Part shown: positions 27,946 through 36,376 of the stretch, in pieces | How the letters are laid out: the number at the start of each line of letters is the position of its first letter | How positions within the stretch are numbered: position 1 is the stretch's first letter | From: Arthrobacter sp. TPD3018 | GTDB taxonomy: Bacteria > Pseudomonadota > Alphaproteobacteria > Sphingomonadales > Sphingomonadaceae | Assembly (NCBI GenBank): GCA_003075315.1 | Contig: QDFQ01000001.1 | Location: 1,593,998-1,657,997, forward strand | Direction: 5' to 3' | Length of the DNA: 64,000 nt | The notes under the pieces: generated by a model | Seen by the model: the letters and a program-made list of their open reading frames with translations, nothing else | Databases searched by the model: none | Told to the model about the DNA's origin: nothing | Translations under genes and position numbers: made by a program

Positions 27946-28056
27946 GAAAATCCTCCCCCTGACGAATGCCATGCCCCCGCCCGCTACCATCGCGGACGAT
28001 CGGCTGACTGTGTTGCGGGCTTGTGAACGCGAGAGGATTAGGTGCCAAGTTGGCCA

Positions 28057-28068
28057 CATACGTATTCA
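28057..28068 (-). promoter_or_regulatory. Putative LacI-family operator upstream of the TonB receptor gene
   Basis: TGAATACGTATG, identical to the element 5' of the amylase operon and about 110 bp before the receptor start. It lies between the DUF6445-like gene and the receptor, so the receptor has its own regulated promoter. Confidence 0.65.
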
Positions 28069-28120
28069 CGGGCGCATGCACTGCGCCCCGCAGCTGCCGT
28101 GTCTTTTCCGCAACAGCGGA

Positions 28121-28792
28121 TTAGTCGCGCAATTCCAGGAAGGTATTGACCGTCAGCCGGCCGGTTTCCGGGTCGGGATCGAACGACAGCGTGTCGGGCA
28201 GATGCGCGCAATGCAATGTGTTGGAGCGATAGAGGATCGCACGGTTGAAGCGCCCCTGATGCAGTGCGACCCGCTCGAACACCGGTGTGTCGCCGGCGAT
28301 ATAGGCGGCATCGGGCAGGCCATGGGCCGCGAGATCGGCGTCGAGCGCGGTGCGATAGGCGGGCAGCCGTGCGGCATCGATCGATTCGAAGCCGGTGCTG
28401 CGATGCCGATAGAAAGCGGTGCCGCTCGATTCGTCGGGCGAGAGATAATGGAGCAGCGCGAGGCGGCGCGGCGAGACTTCGTCGAAATGCGGCAGGCGCT
28501 GGATCGGTGTGAGTGCCGATGGCGGCGTAGTGACGATCGAGTAGAACGCGTCGACCACCTCCAGCGCGCCCGGGCCGAACACCTCCGCGACCACGGGCGC
28601 CAGACGCGCCAGGGGATCGCGCAGCATGGGCCGTGCGACCACCGCGCGGATGCCGGGATAATGCGGGCCGATCGGCGCGAACGACAGGAAGGCGGCGTCG
28701 TCGCGGAAGCGCGCGGCATCGGCGAAGCCGTCGATGACGACGACGGGCTGTTCCTCTGCGCCGTGGCGCTCGACCGATATCTGCCAGTTCAT
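28121..28792 (-). CDS. DUF6445-like protein, possible Fe(II)/2-oxoglutarate-type oxygenase
   Basis: 223 residues, no signal peptide. It resembles the DUF6445 proteins found beside TonB receptors and tryptophan-halogenase genes in sphingomonads and Caulobacter. An H-x-D pair (His102, Asp104 in LPHFDEVSP), a distal His194 (YRSNTLHCAH) and Arg212 (GRLTVNTF) have the order and spacing of the iron triad and 2-oxoglutarate-binding Arg of double-stranded beta-helix dioxygenases. The enzyme assignment is inference; substrate unknown. It lies just upstream of the TonB receptor on the same strand, with the putative LacI operator in the gap. Confidence 0.7.
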   Translation of the reverse strand: MNWQISVERHGAEEQPVVVIDGFADAARFRDDAAFLSFAPIGPHYPGIRAVVARPMLRDPLARLAPVVAEVFGPGALEVVDAFYSIVTTPPSALTPIQRLPHFDEVSPRRLALLHYLSPDESSGTAFYRHRSTGFESIDAARLPAYRTALDADLAAHGLPDAAYIAGDTPVFERVALHQGRFNRAILYRSNTLHCAHLPDTLSFDPDPETGRLTVNTFLELRD

Positions 28793-28843
28793 CCTGTGCG
28801 TGTGCCGCCGTCGGCGATACGGTTCAACCGCGACGATAAGTCC

Positions 28844-28868
28844 GGAACGGATGCGTATCGATCGCGTT
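28844..28868 (+). promoter_or_regulatory. EcfG-type general stress response promoter match
   Basis: GGAAC (28844-28848), a 16-base spacer, then CGTT (28865-28868): an exact match to the alphaproteobacterial sigma-EcfG consensus GGAAC-N16/17-CGTT. It lies about 48 bp before the lipoprotein start and points toward it. Confidence 0.55.
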
Positions 28869-28915
28869 TATCGGTCGACCGCGCTACGAACGCGGCGGAC
28901 AAGCAAGGGACGATC

Positions 28916-29266
28916 ATGATGCGTGGATGGCCGGTCTTGGTTTTGGGCATGGCGCTGGCAGGGTGCGGGACGCAGGGCGGATCGAACGAGACCGCCGCGG
29001 CGAACACCACCGCCACGTCGCAGGGCAGCGGCTATATCGCCAAGGTGCTGGCGCTGCCGCCGCGCCAGCTGAACGGCGTGCTGTACCGCGCGATCGACGA
29101 CGCGAAACAATCCTGCCAGGGCATCGCCGACACGCTACGGCAGAAGGACAATAACGGCAAGCCGGTCTGGGCGGTCCGCTGCACCGATGGCGGCGCGTGG
29201 CTGATCACGATCGGGGACGACGGCAGCGCGGACGTGACCGGCGTGCCCGCCAAGGCCGGCGGCTAA
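28916..29266 (+). CDS. Small predicted lipoprotein, probably stress-induced
   Basis: 116 residues from ATG 28916 (a second ATG follows directly). The signal MMRGWPVLVLGMALAGC ends in lipobox LAGC with Cys17. The mature part has QLNGVLYRAIDDAKQSCQGI and KPVWAVRCTDGGAWLITIGDDGSADV, with two cysteines that could form a disulphide. I do not know the family. AAGGGA precedes the start at a good distance, and an EcfG-type promoter match lies upstream. The reading frame is open far upstream on this strand, but only as an antisense shadow of the receptor gene. Confidence 0.75.
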   Translation: MMRGWPVLVLGMALAGCGTQGGSNETAAANTTATSQGSGYIAKVLALPPRQLNGVLYRAIDDAKQSCQGIADTLRQKDNNGKPVWAVRCTDGGAWLITIGDDGSADVTGVPAKAGG

Positions 29267-29287
29267 GCGCCGTCACGAGCGAACCCG

Positions 29288-30721
29288 TCAGCCCAGCGGC
29301 ATCTGCCGGGCGGCGGGTTCGACCTCCGCCTTTGCCTGTTCCTCGCAATGCGCGGCGGGCATCAGGCGGCCCTTTCGCCAGTTGCCATAGCGGTAATAAG
29401 CGATCGTCATCGCCATCGAGGCGAGCGTGCCGGCAGGAAAGCTCCACCAGATCGCGTCGGCGTGGAGCATCGGTTGCAGGGCATAAGCGATGCCCAGCCG
29501 CACCGGGAACAGCGCAACCGCCAGGATCACCAGCGGCCCGACGACGGCGCCGTTCGCGCGCACGGTCGAGGCGAGCACCATCGACACGCCGAAGAACAGA
29601 AAGCTGACCGAGCCGACGATGTTGATATGCGCGGCCAGGTCGATCGACGTCGCGTCGCTGCCGAGGAACAGGCCGAGCGCGGTCCGATCGGCAAGCGCCA
29701 CCGCTCCGATCAGCGCAGCGGTCATCGCGAGATTGATGAGCACGCCGGCGCGCGTGACCCGCGCCACCCGGTCCCACCGCCCTGCCCCGATGTTCTGCGC
29801 CGCCATGGCGCTGACCGCGGCGCCCACCGCCATCGCGGGCATCTGGATGTAGGTCCACAGCTGGTTCGCCGCGCCATAGGCGGCGGTGGTGGTGGTGCCG
29901 TAACTGTTGATCAGGCCGATCATCGCCAGTGCGGACGCGGTCACGACCAGCATCTGGAGGCCCATCGGCACGCCCTTGGTCACGATCGGGCGCAGCAGCG
30001 CGGGATCGGGGATCAGATAGCGCCATTCGGCCCCGCGCAGCCGGACGACGAGATCCTGCCGGTAGACATAGGCAAGCAGCGCGAGGAACGAGACGGTGTT
30101 GGCGATGCAGGTCGCGAGCGCCGACCCGGCGATGCCGAGTTCGGGCGCGCCCCCGAGGCCGCGGATCAGCACGGGGTTGAGCGTGACGTCGATCAGCGAC
30201 CCCAACGCCATGAACTTGAGCGGCGTCACTGAATCCCCTGCCCCGCGCAACGCCATCGACAGCAGGACCGACAGGAAGCCCGTCGGCATCGAGACGAAGA
30301 TGACGCGGAGATAATCGAGCGCGAGGCCATAAGCGTCGGCAGGCGTGCGCAGCGCGGTGAGGATCGCGGGCGTCGCGAACCAGCCCGCCACCACGACGAC
30401 GACGGAGAGCAACCCGAACAGGCCGGCCGCGGTGCCGAAGACGCGCCGTACGCCATCGATATCGCGCCGGCCCATCGCCTGGCCGATCAGGATCGTCGCG
30501 GCCATGCCGAAGCCGAAGACGGCGGAGATCAGCAGGAACATGACGAGGCTGGCGTTGGTCGTCGCCGCCAGTGCGCGCTCGCCGAGCAGCCGGCCGATCC
30601 AGATCGCGTTGATCGATCCGTTGACCGATTGCAGCACGCTGGAGCCGAGGGTCGGGAGGGCAAAGAGCAGCAGCGTGCGGCCGATCGGACCGGTGGTAAG
30701 GTCACGCTGTGGTTTCGCCAT
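29288..30721 (-). CDS. MATE family multidrug/toxin efflux transporter
   Basis: 477 residues with about 12 membrane segments in two similar halves. It opens DLTTGPIGRTLLLFALPTLGSSVLQSVNGSINAIWIGRLLG, the usual MATE/NorM N-terminus, with QAMGRRD in the first loop and SMALRGAGDSVTPLKFM between halves. It exports cationic drugs or metabolites in exchange for Na+ or H+. The ATG at 30721 gives the expected N-terminus; the open frame upstream lies in the intergenic region. Its stop is 21 bp from that of the convergent lipoprotein gene. Confidence 0.93.
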   Translation of the reverse strand: MAKPQRDLTTGPIGRTLLLFALPTLGSSVLQSVNGSINAIWIGRLLGERALAATTNASLVMFLLISAVFGFGMAATILIGQAMGRRDIDGVRRVFGTAAGLFGLLSVVVVVAGWFATPAILTALRTPADAYGLALDYLRVIFVSMPTGFLSVLLSMALRGAGDSVTPLKFMALGSLIDVTLNPVLIRGLGGAPELGIAGSALATCIANTVSFLALLAYVYRQDLVVRLRGAEWRYLIPDPALLRPIVTKGVPMGLQMLVVTASALAMIGLINSYGTTTTAAYGAANQLWTYIQMPAMAVGAAVSAMAAQNIGAGRWDRVARVTRAGVLINLAMTAALIGAVALADRTALGLFLGSDATSIDLAAHINIVGSVSFLFFGVSMVLASTVRANGAVVGPLVILAVALFPVRLGIAYALQPMLHADAIWWSFPAGTLASMAMTIAYYRYGNWRKGRLMPAAHCEEQAKAEVEPAARQMPLG

Positions 30722-30947
30722 TCGGGTTGCCTTTGTTTGTGGACCGGCGGGGTTGGCGCTGACGTGTTCGAGGTGTCGGGGAAAGGCAAGCCAGGGGCGT
30801 GATTTCGGTATCGCCTTTAGGCGCGGGCTATTCGTCGTCACTTGGCGATTTGCAGGTTCCCGCGCCTGCTGCGTCATTCGCTGCGTGTTCGAAGTTCCGC
30901 ATGACCTTCGTCATCTCCGACGGTTGGCAAGCGCCGGTTTCTCCCCC

Positions 30948-31041
30948 GTCATCCCCGCGGAGGCGGGGATCCAGACTGGCTGGCCTCTCGGTTCTAATCG
31001 AAACCGTCGTGGTTATGGATGCCCGCCTTCGCGGGAATGAC
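30948..31041. repeat. Palindromic repeat, GTCATCCCCGC / GCGGGAATGAC type
   Basis: Outer arms GTCATCCCCGCGGAGGCGGG and CCCGCCTTCGCGGGAATGAC around a 54-bp centre; a hairpin-forming relative of family 1 with different core bases. Confidence 0.85.
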
Positions 31042-31133
31042 GGCGGGGTGTGGGGCGAGGCCAAGCCTAGAGCGACCTCGGGGCTCGCGTGGCTGGTCGG
31101 AGGCCATGCGCGCGCGGTTTTTTGGTGGATAGA

Positions 31134-31160
31134 TGGACCCCGGATCAAGTCCGGGGTGAC
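31134..31160. repeat. Single arm of family-1 palindromic repeat
   Basis: TGGACCCCGG...CCGGGGTGAC, one half of the paired element seen elsewhere; itself a small palindrome. Confidence 0.8.
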
Positions 31161-31304
31161 GGAGTGGGTGGGGGTCGGTGTGCCCCTCCCTTAGCGATAT
31201 GGCCGATCGGTCGGTGAGTTCATGGTGCGGTTTGGGCAGGACGATCGTCGCTCCGGTGCGCTGATTTGCTTGGCGGGACGCGAGCCAGGCGCGACAAACC
31301 ACCC

Positions 31305-31409
31305 GTCACCCCGGACGTGTTCCGGGGTCCACTGGGCCGCGGGGGGACGGTAGAGGCTTTAGCCGTCCCCCTCGCCGCAGAGTGGACCCCGGAACACGTC
31401 CGGGGTGAC
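31305..31409. repeat. Palindromic repeat, family 1 (paired arms, 105 bp)
   Basis: GTCACCCCGGACGTGTTCCG... paired with ...CGGAACACGTCCGGGGTGAC; arms are nearly perfect complements, and the centre also contains the inverted pair GGGGGACGG / CCGTCCCCC. Located 33 bp past the valS stop. Confidence 0.9.
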
Positions 31410-31441
31410 GGGGTGGGTGGAACGAGTGGTGCGGCCTTCGC

Positions 31442-34123
31442 TTAGCCTAGCCGCGCAAGGGCGGCCGCCAGGCGTTCCGCTTCTGCTGCCTTTTCGGCGT
31501 GGTCGGCGCGGGCCTTTTCCACCGCTTCGGGCTTGGCGCGTTCGACGAAGCTGGCGTTGCCGAGGCGGCCGGCGAGGGCGTCGCGCTCCTTTTCCGCGGC
31601 GGCGATGCCCTTGGTCAGGCGGGCGCGTTCGGCGTCAAGGTCGATGACGCCCTCGACCGGCAGCATGAAGGTGGTTCCATCGACCACGATCTGAAGCACG
31701 CTGCCCGCGGCGGGTGCGTCGAAGCTGATATCCTCGATCCGGGCGAGACGGCCGAGCGTTGCACCGTTGCGTGCCAGTCGATCACGCAAGGCGGCATCGG
31801 CGTCGGCGGTGTGGAGCACCAGCTTCGCACCCGGCGGCACGTTGAGTTCGGTGCGCGCGGTGCGGATTTCGCCGACGAGGCGGATCAGCCATGCGACCTC
31901 CGCCTCCGCCGCCGGATCGAGGCTGCGGGCGTCGGTCAGCGGCCATTGCGCCACGATCAGGTCGTGGTCACGTGGGTTGGCATGCCACAGCTCTTCGGTG
32001 ATGAAGGGCATGAACGGGTGGAGCAGGATCAGGATCTGGTCGAGCACCCAGGCGGCGACCGCCTTGGATTCCGGATCGATCTCGCCGCGGACGCCGTCGA
32101 CGACCTGCGGCTTGATGAGTTCGAGATACCAGTCGCAAAAGCGGCTCCAGACGAACTGGTAGATGGCGTTCGCCGCCGCATCGAAGCGCAGGTCGGCGAG
32201 GGCGAGGTCGATCGCCTGGACGGTCTGGATCGTTTCGCCGATGATCCAGGCGTTGACGGGCAGCGTCGCCGCCGGTGCCTCGATCGTCGCGCTCGCGCCG
32301 ATGCCGTTCGCCTGGCAGAAGCGCGCGGCGTTCCACAGCTTGGTCGCGAAGTTGCGATAGCCCTCGACCCGCTTCTCATCCATCTTGATGTCGCGGCCCT
32401 GGCTTTCCATCGCCGCCATGAAGAAGCGCAGCGCGTCGGCGCCGTAGGTGTCGATCAGGCCGAGCGGATCGACGGTATTGCCCTTTGACTTCGACATCTT
32501 GGCGCCGTCCGCCGCACGGACGAGGCCGTGGAGGTAGAGCGTCTTGAAGGGCACGTCCTTCAGGAAGTGCATGCCCTGCATCATCATCCGCGCGTCCCAG
32601 AAGAACAGGATGTCGAAGCCGGAAATCAGCACGTCATTGGGATAGCGGCCGCCGAGCGTGGGGTCGGTGTTGTCGGGCCAGCCGAGCGTCGCGAACGGCC
32701 AGAGCGCAGAGGAGAACCACGTGTCGAGGACGTCGGGGTCGCGGGTGAGCGCCACGCCCTCGCCCGCTTCGGCCTGCGCCTCGGCCTCGGTTTCGGCGAC
32801 GAACACGCGGCCGTCGTCGGCGAACCACGCCGGGATCTGGTGGCCCCACCACAGCTGGCGGCTGACGCACCACGGCTGGATGTTCTCCATCCAGTTGAAG
32901 AAGGTCTTCTCCCAGGTCTTGGGGACGATCTTGATCGCCTCGCTGCGCACCGCCTCGATCGCCGGCTGCGCGAGCGTCTTGGCGTCGACATACCATTGGT
33001 CGGTCAGCCAGGGTTCGATGACCACGCCGGAGCGATCGCCGAACGGCGTCTGGATCGTACGCGGTTCGGCATCATGCTCGGCGCCGTCCTTGTCGAGATG
33101 CGGGATGAGGACGCCGTCGTCCTTCAGGCGGGCGACGATCGCCTTGCGTGCGTCGGCGGTCGACAGGCCGAGCAGGTCGGCGGGGATCAGGCCGTCCGCG
33201 GTCTGCACGATCTGCGCCTTGGCATCGAGCATGTTGAGCATGTCGCGCGCCTCGATCCCGGCGCGGCGGCCGACTTCGAAGTCGTTGAAGTCGTGGCCCG
33301 GCGTGATCTTCACCGCGCCGGAGCCGAGTTCGGGGTCGGCGTGTTCGTCGGCGACGATCGGGATCAGGCGGCCGGTGATCGGCAGGCGCACCTGCTTGCC
33401 GACCAGCGCGGTATAGCGCGCGTCGTCGGGATGCACCGCGACCGCCATATCCGCGAGCATCGTTTCGGGCCGCGTCGTCGCGACCTCGATGAAGCCCGAT
33501 CCGTTGGCGAGCGGGTAGCGCAGGCGCCAGAAGCTGCCTTTGATCTCGCGCGTCTCGACCTCAAGGTCGCTGATCGCGGTGCCGAGGCCCGGGTCCCAGT
33601 TGACGAGGCGCTTGTCGCGGTAGAGCAGGCCCTGGCGGTGCAGCTCGACGAAGACCTTGAGCACGGCCTTCGAAAAGCCGTCGTCCATCGTGAAGCGTTC
33701 GTTGGCCCAGTCCATCGAACAGCCCAGGCGGCGGAGCTGCTGGGTGATCTGGCCACCGCTCTCCGCCTTCCACTCCCACACCTTGGCGATGAAGTCGTCG
33801 CGGCTAAGGTCGGTGCGCTTCTGGCCGGCGGCGTTCATCTGGCGCTCGACCACCATCTGCGTCGCGATGCCGGCATGGTCGGTGCCGACGACCCACAAGG
33901 CATCCTTGCCCTTCAGGCGCGCATGCCGCGTCAGGATATCCTGCAGCGTGTTATCGAGCGCGTGGCCGATGTGCAGGCTGCCGGTGACGTTGGGCGGCGG
34001 ATTGACGATCGTCCACGGCTCGGCGTTCGGTCGGTCGGGCCGGAACAGGCCATTCGCCTCCCAATGCGCATACCAGCGCTGTTCGATGGCGGCGGGGTCG
34101 AAGGTCTTGGGAAGGTCTGTCAT
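31442..34123 (-). CDS. valS: Valyl-tRNA synthetase
   Basis: 893 residues, class I. HIGH is at 51-54 ([13 protein letters not shown]) and [14 protein letters not shown] around residue 545. The editing domain ([19 protein letters not shown]) and the C-terminal coiled-coil arm ([27 protein letters not shown]...) are present. It charges tRNA-Val and clears mischarged Thr. Length and order are normal for the family. Confidence 0.98.
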   Translation of the reverse strand: MTDLPKTFDPAAIEQRWYAHWEANGLFRPDRPNAEPWTIVNPPPNVTGSLHIGHALDNTLQDILTRHARLKGKDALWVVGTDHAGIATQMVVERQMNAAGQKRTDLSRDDFIAKVWEWKAESGGQITQQLRRLGCSMDWANERFTMDDGFSKAVLKVFVELHRQGLLYRDKRLVNWDPGLGTAISDLEVETREIKGSFWRLRYPLANGSGFIEVATTRPETMLADMAVAVHPDDARYTALVGKQVRLPITGRLIPIVADEHADPELGSGAVKITPGHDFNDFEVGRRAGIEARDMLNMLDAKAQIVQTADGLIPADLLGLSTADARKAIVARLKDDGVLIPHLDKDGAEHDAEPRTIQTPFGDRSGVVIEPWLTDQWYVDAKTLAQPAIEAVRSEAIKIVPKTWEKTFFNWMENIQPWCVSRQLWWGHQIPAWFADDGRVFVAETEAEAQAEAGEGVALTRDPDVLDTWFSSALWPFATLGWPDNTDPTLGGRYPNDVLISGFDILFFWDARMMMQGMHFLKDVPFKTLYLHGLVRAADGAKMSKSKGNTVDPLGLIDTYGADALRFFMAAMESQGRDIKMDEKRVEGYRNFATKLWNAARFCQANGIGASATIEAPAATLPVNAWIIGETIQTVQAIDLALADLRFDAAANAIYQFVWSRFCDWYLELIKPQVVDGVRGEIDPESKAVAAWVLDQILILLHPFMPFITEELWHANPRDHDLIVAQWPLTDARSLDPAAEAEVAWLIRLVGEIRTARTELNVPPGAKLVLHTADADAALRDRLARNGATLGRLARIEDISFDAPAAGSVLQIVVDGTTFMLPVEGVIDLDAERARLTKGIAAAEKERDALAGRLGNASFVERAKPEAVEKARADHAEKAAEAERLAAALARLG

Positions 34124-34170
34124 GATGGGGAGGCCTTATCCAAGCCTCCCCGGTTCGTACAGATGGGGCG

Positions 34171-36222
34171 TCAGCGCGGCGCCTTGCCGGTCCACTTGTC
34201 CATCCAGCCCAAGACCTCGCGATACCATTGGCGGGAATTGGCGGGCTTCAGCACCCAATGGTTCTCGTTCGGGTTGACCAGCAGGCGCGAAGGGATGCCG
34301 CGGCGCTGGAGCGCGGTGAAGGCGGCGAGGCCCTGCGTATAGGGAATGCGGAAGTCCTTTTCGCCGGTAATGACCAGCTGCGGCGTCTTCCACTGCGCGA
34401 CGTAGTTGACGGGGTTCCACTTTTCGAATGCGGCCGGATCCTGGAAATAGGTCTTGCCGCCATGTTCCCATTCGTCGAACCACAGTTCGTCGGTCTCGTA
34501 TGCCATGGCGCGCGCGTCGAAGACGCCGTCGTGCTGGACGATGCACTTGAAGCGATCGGGCCAATTGCCCTCGATCCAGTTCATCATATAACCGCCGTAG
34601 GAGGCGCCGAGCGCGCAGGCGTTGGTCCCGTCGAGCCAGCCGAACTTGGTCGTCGCCGCGGCCAGCCCCGCCTTCAGATCGTCGAGCGGCCAGCCGCCCC
34701 AATTGTTGCTGATCGAATCGGTGAAGGCCTGGCCGTAGCCGGTGCTGCCATGGAAATCGACCGCGACGAGGCCGTAGCCGGCGCCAGCGAAGACCGCCGG
34801 ATTCCAGCGATAGGACCAGCTGTTGTCGCTCGATCCCTGCGGGCCGCCGTGGACCATGAAGGCGACGGGCACCTTGCCGGTGCTGCCGTACGGCTTCACC
34901 GCATAGCCCCAGACGGTGTCGTTGTTCGCACCGGTGAAGCTGAAGCGACTGACGGTCGGCATATCGATGCCGGCGAGCTTGGTGGCGTTTACCGCGGTGA
35001 GGCGGGCGGGCTTGCCCTTGCCGGTTGCGGCGACGGCATAGAAATCGTCGGGCGCGGTCAGGCTGTTGATCGCGACCACGGCGCCCTTGGGCGTCGGAAC
35101 GACCGCGGATACATGGCCCTGCTGCGTCAGGCGTGTGACCTTGCCGGTCGCGGGATCCACGCTGAACAGCGGGTTTTCCTGCGTGTCCTGCGCCGTCACG
35201 TAGATGCGCTTCGAATCGGGCGACCAGGCGATCGAGCCGACCGACCGGTCCCAGCCCTCGGTCAGCGCCCGCACCTGACCGGTGGCGAGGTCGCGGAGCA
35301 TCAGCACCTGGCGGTCGGCTTCGAAGCCCGGACGCTTCATCGCGAACCAGGCGAGGCTGCGGCCGTCGGGCGAGACGGTGGGCAGATTGTCGGTCGCCTG
35401 ATTGGCCGCAGTGAGGTTCACTGGCGCGGCCGATCCGTCGGCGGGCGCGGACCAGATGTCGAGGTTGGTCGACAGCGGTTCGGTGGTGCCGGCGATGCGC
35501 AGCGCGAAATAGACGGTCTTGCCGTCGGCGCTCCACGACACCTCTTCGCCACCGCCGAAGGGACGCGAGGGGGCATCGCCGTCGAGGCCGTGTTCGATCG
35601 CGACGCCGTCACCCGGCGCGCCCGCGGCGGTCAGCGGCAGGACGAAGAGCTGCGACTGCGTGCCGTCCGCCCATGTATCCCAATGGCGCACGAACATCTT
35701 GTCGTAGACGCGGCCTTCGCCGGCCAGCGGGTCCTTCTTCACCATGGCGGGGGCGAGGCTGGGCGCGTTGGGCTTGCGATCGGCCCAGACGAGGATGCGG
35801 TCGCCGGTCGGCGCGACCTTGAAGCCGCCGAAGCCGCGCTGGAAGCTGGTGAGCTTGCGCGGCGTGCCGCCGGTGACGGGCACCGCCCAGATCGCATCCT
35901 CGCCACCCTTGTTCGACTGGAAGTAAACAGTCGAGCCGACGATCTGCGGTGCGTTTTCGTTGACCTCCGCCTCGGCGACCAGGGGTTCGGGCTTGGCGCC
36001 CTTGCGCGTCAGGTCGAGGCGCCAGAGGTCGTAGCGGCCACGATTGGCGGCGAGATCGGTTTCGCGCTGGGCCCAGACCAGCCACTTGCCGTCCGCCGAC
36101 GCGGTCGGCGCGCCGACCCGGCTGAGCGTGGTGACGTCATCGATGGTGAGCTGGCGGGCGGCGGCGGGCGCGGCGATGGCAGCGGCGGTGGCGAGCAGGC
36201 TCGCGGCAAAGAGGGTCTTCAT
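34171..36222 (-). CDS. S9 family prolyl oligopeptidase-like peptidase
   Basis: 683 residues with signal peptide MKTLFAASLLATAAAIAAPAAA, so probably periplasmic. The N-terminal part is a beta-propeller with repeated WSxDGK/SPDG blades. The C-terminal alpha/beta hydrolase has the nucleophile Ser near residue 540 (CALGASYGGYMMNW), Asp in TGEKDFRIPYTQ and His in NPNENHWVLK. Such enzymes are dipeptidyl/acylaminoacyl peptidases that trim peptides. The open frame extends upstream through the 20-bp tandem repeats, but the ATG at 36222 with its signal peptide is clearly the start. Confidence 0.94.
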   Translation of the reverse strand: MKTLFAASLLATAAAIAAPAAARQLTIDDVTTLSRVGAPTASADGKWLVWAQRETDLAANRGRYDLWRLDLTRKGAKPEPLVAEAEVNENAPQIVGSTVYFQSNKGGEDAIWAVPVTGGTPRKLTSFQRGFGGFKVAPTGDRILVWADRKPNAPSLAPAMVKKDPLAGEGRVYDKMFVRHWDTWADGTQSQLFVLPLTAAGAPGDGVAIEHGLDGDAPSRPFGGGEEVSWSADGKTVYFALRIAGTTEPLSTNLDIWSAPADGSAAPVNLTAANQATDNLPTVSPDGRSLAWFAMKRPGFEADRQVLMLRDLATGQVRALTEGWDRSVGSIAWSPDSKRIYVTAQDTQENPLFSVDPATGKVTRLTQQGHVSAVVPTPKGAVVAINSLTAPDDFYAVAATGKGKPARLTAVNATKLAGIDMPTVSRFSFTGANNDTVWGYAVKPYGSTGKVPVAFMVHGGPQGSSDNSWSYRWNPAVFAGAGYGLVAVDFHGSTGYGQAFTDSISNNWGGWPLDDLKAGLAAATTKFGWLDGTNACALGASYGGYMMNWIEGNWPDRFKCIVQHDGVFDARAMAYETDELWFDEWEHGGKTYFQDPAAFEKWNPVNYVAQWKTPQLVITGEKDFRIPYTQGLAAFTALQRRGIPSRLLVNPNENHWVLKPANSRQWYREVLGWMDKWTGKAPR

Positions 36223-36260
36223 GCGCGCGAGGTTAAGCAGATCGGCCGTGCCGGGGCAAC

Positions 36261-36340
36261 GGCGGGCCGATGGCGGCAGGGGCGGGCCGATGGCGGCAGG
36301 GGCGGGCCGATGGCGGCAGGGGCGGGCCGATGGCGGCAGG
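36261..36340. repeat. Four perfect 20-bp tandem repeats
   Basis: The unit GGCGGGCCGATGGCGGCAGG is repeated four times without change, followed by a partial GGCGG. It lies between the S9 peptidase start and the chemoreceptor stop, outside both genes. A 20-bp period would shift the reading frame, which fits a non-coding minisatellite likely to vary in copy number. Confidence 0.97.
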
Positions 36341-36376
36341 GGCGGCGTGTCGACGTGCCGCCCCTGCCCGCTCCGG

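Larger units (their letters stand above)
30722..31441. other. 720-bp non-coding gap filled with palindromic repeats
   Basis: Between the MATE gene start and the valS stop. About a third is made of family-1-like palindromes (30948-31041, 31134-31160, 31305-31409). Open frames on either strand here have no ribosome site or recognisable protein pattern, and I saw no RNA gene. Confidence 0.75.

Noticed and set aside
25657..28026. 789-residue plus-strand open frame opposite the TonB receptor
   Set aside because: Antisense frame caused by high GC at codon position 3; no motif or ribosome site.
27431..28915. Plus-strand frame extending the small lipoprotein upstream
   Set aside because: It reads the antisense of the TonB receptor and DUF6445 genes, and its composition is that of a high-GC shadow frame; the lipoprotein signal starts at 28916.
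30799..31194. 131-residue frame in the repeat-rich gap before valS
   Set aside because: Built largely from palindromic repeats; no ribosome site or protein pattern.
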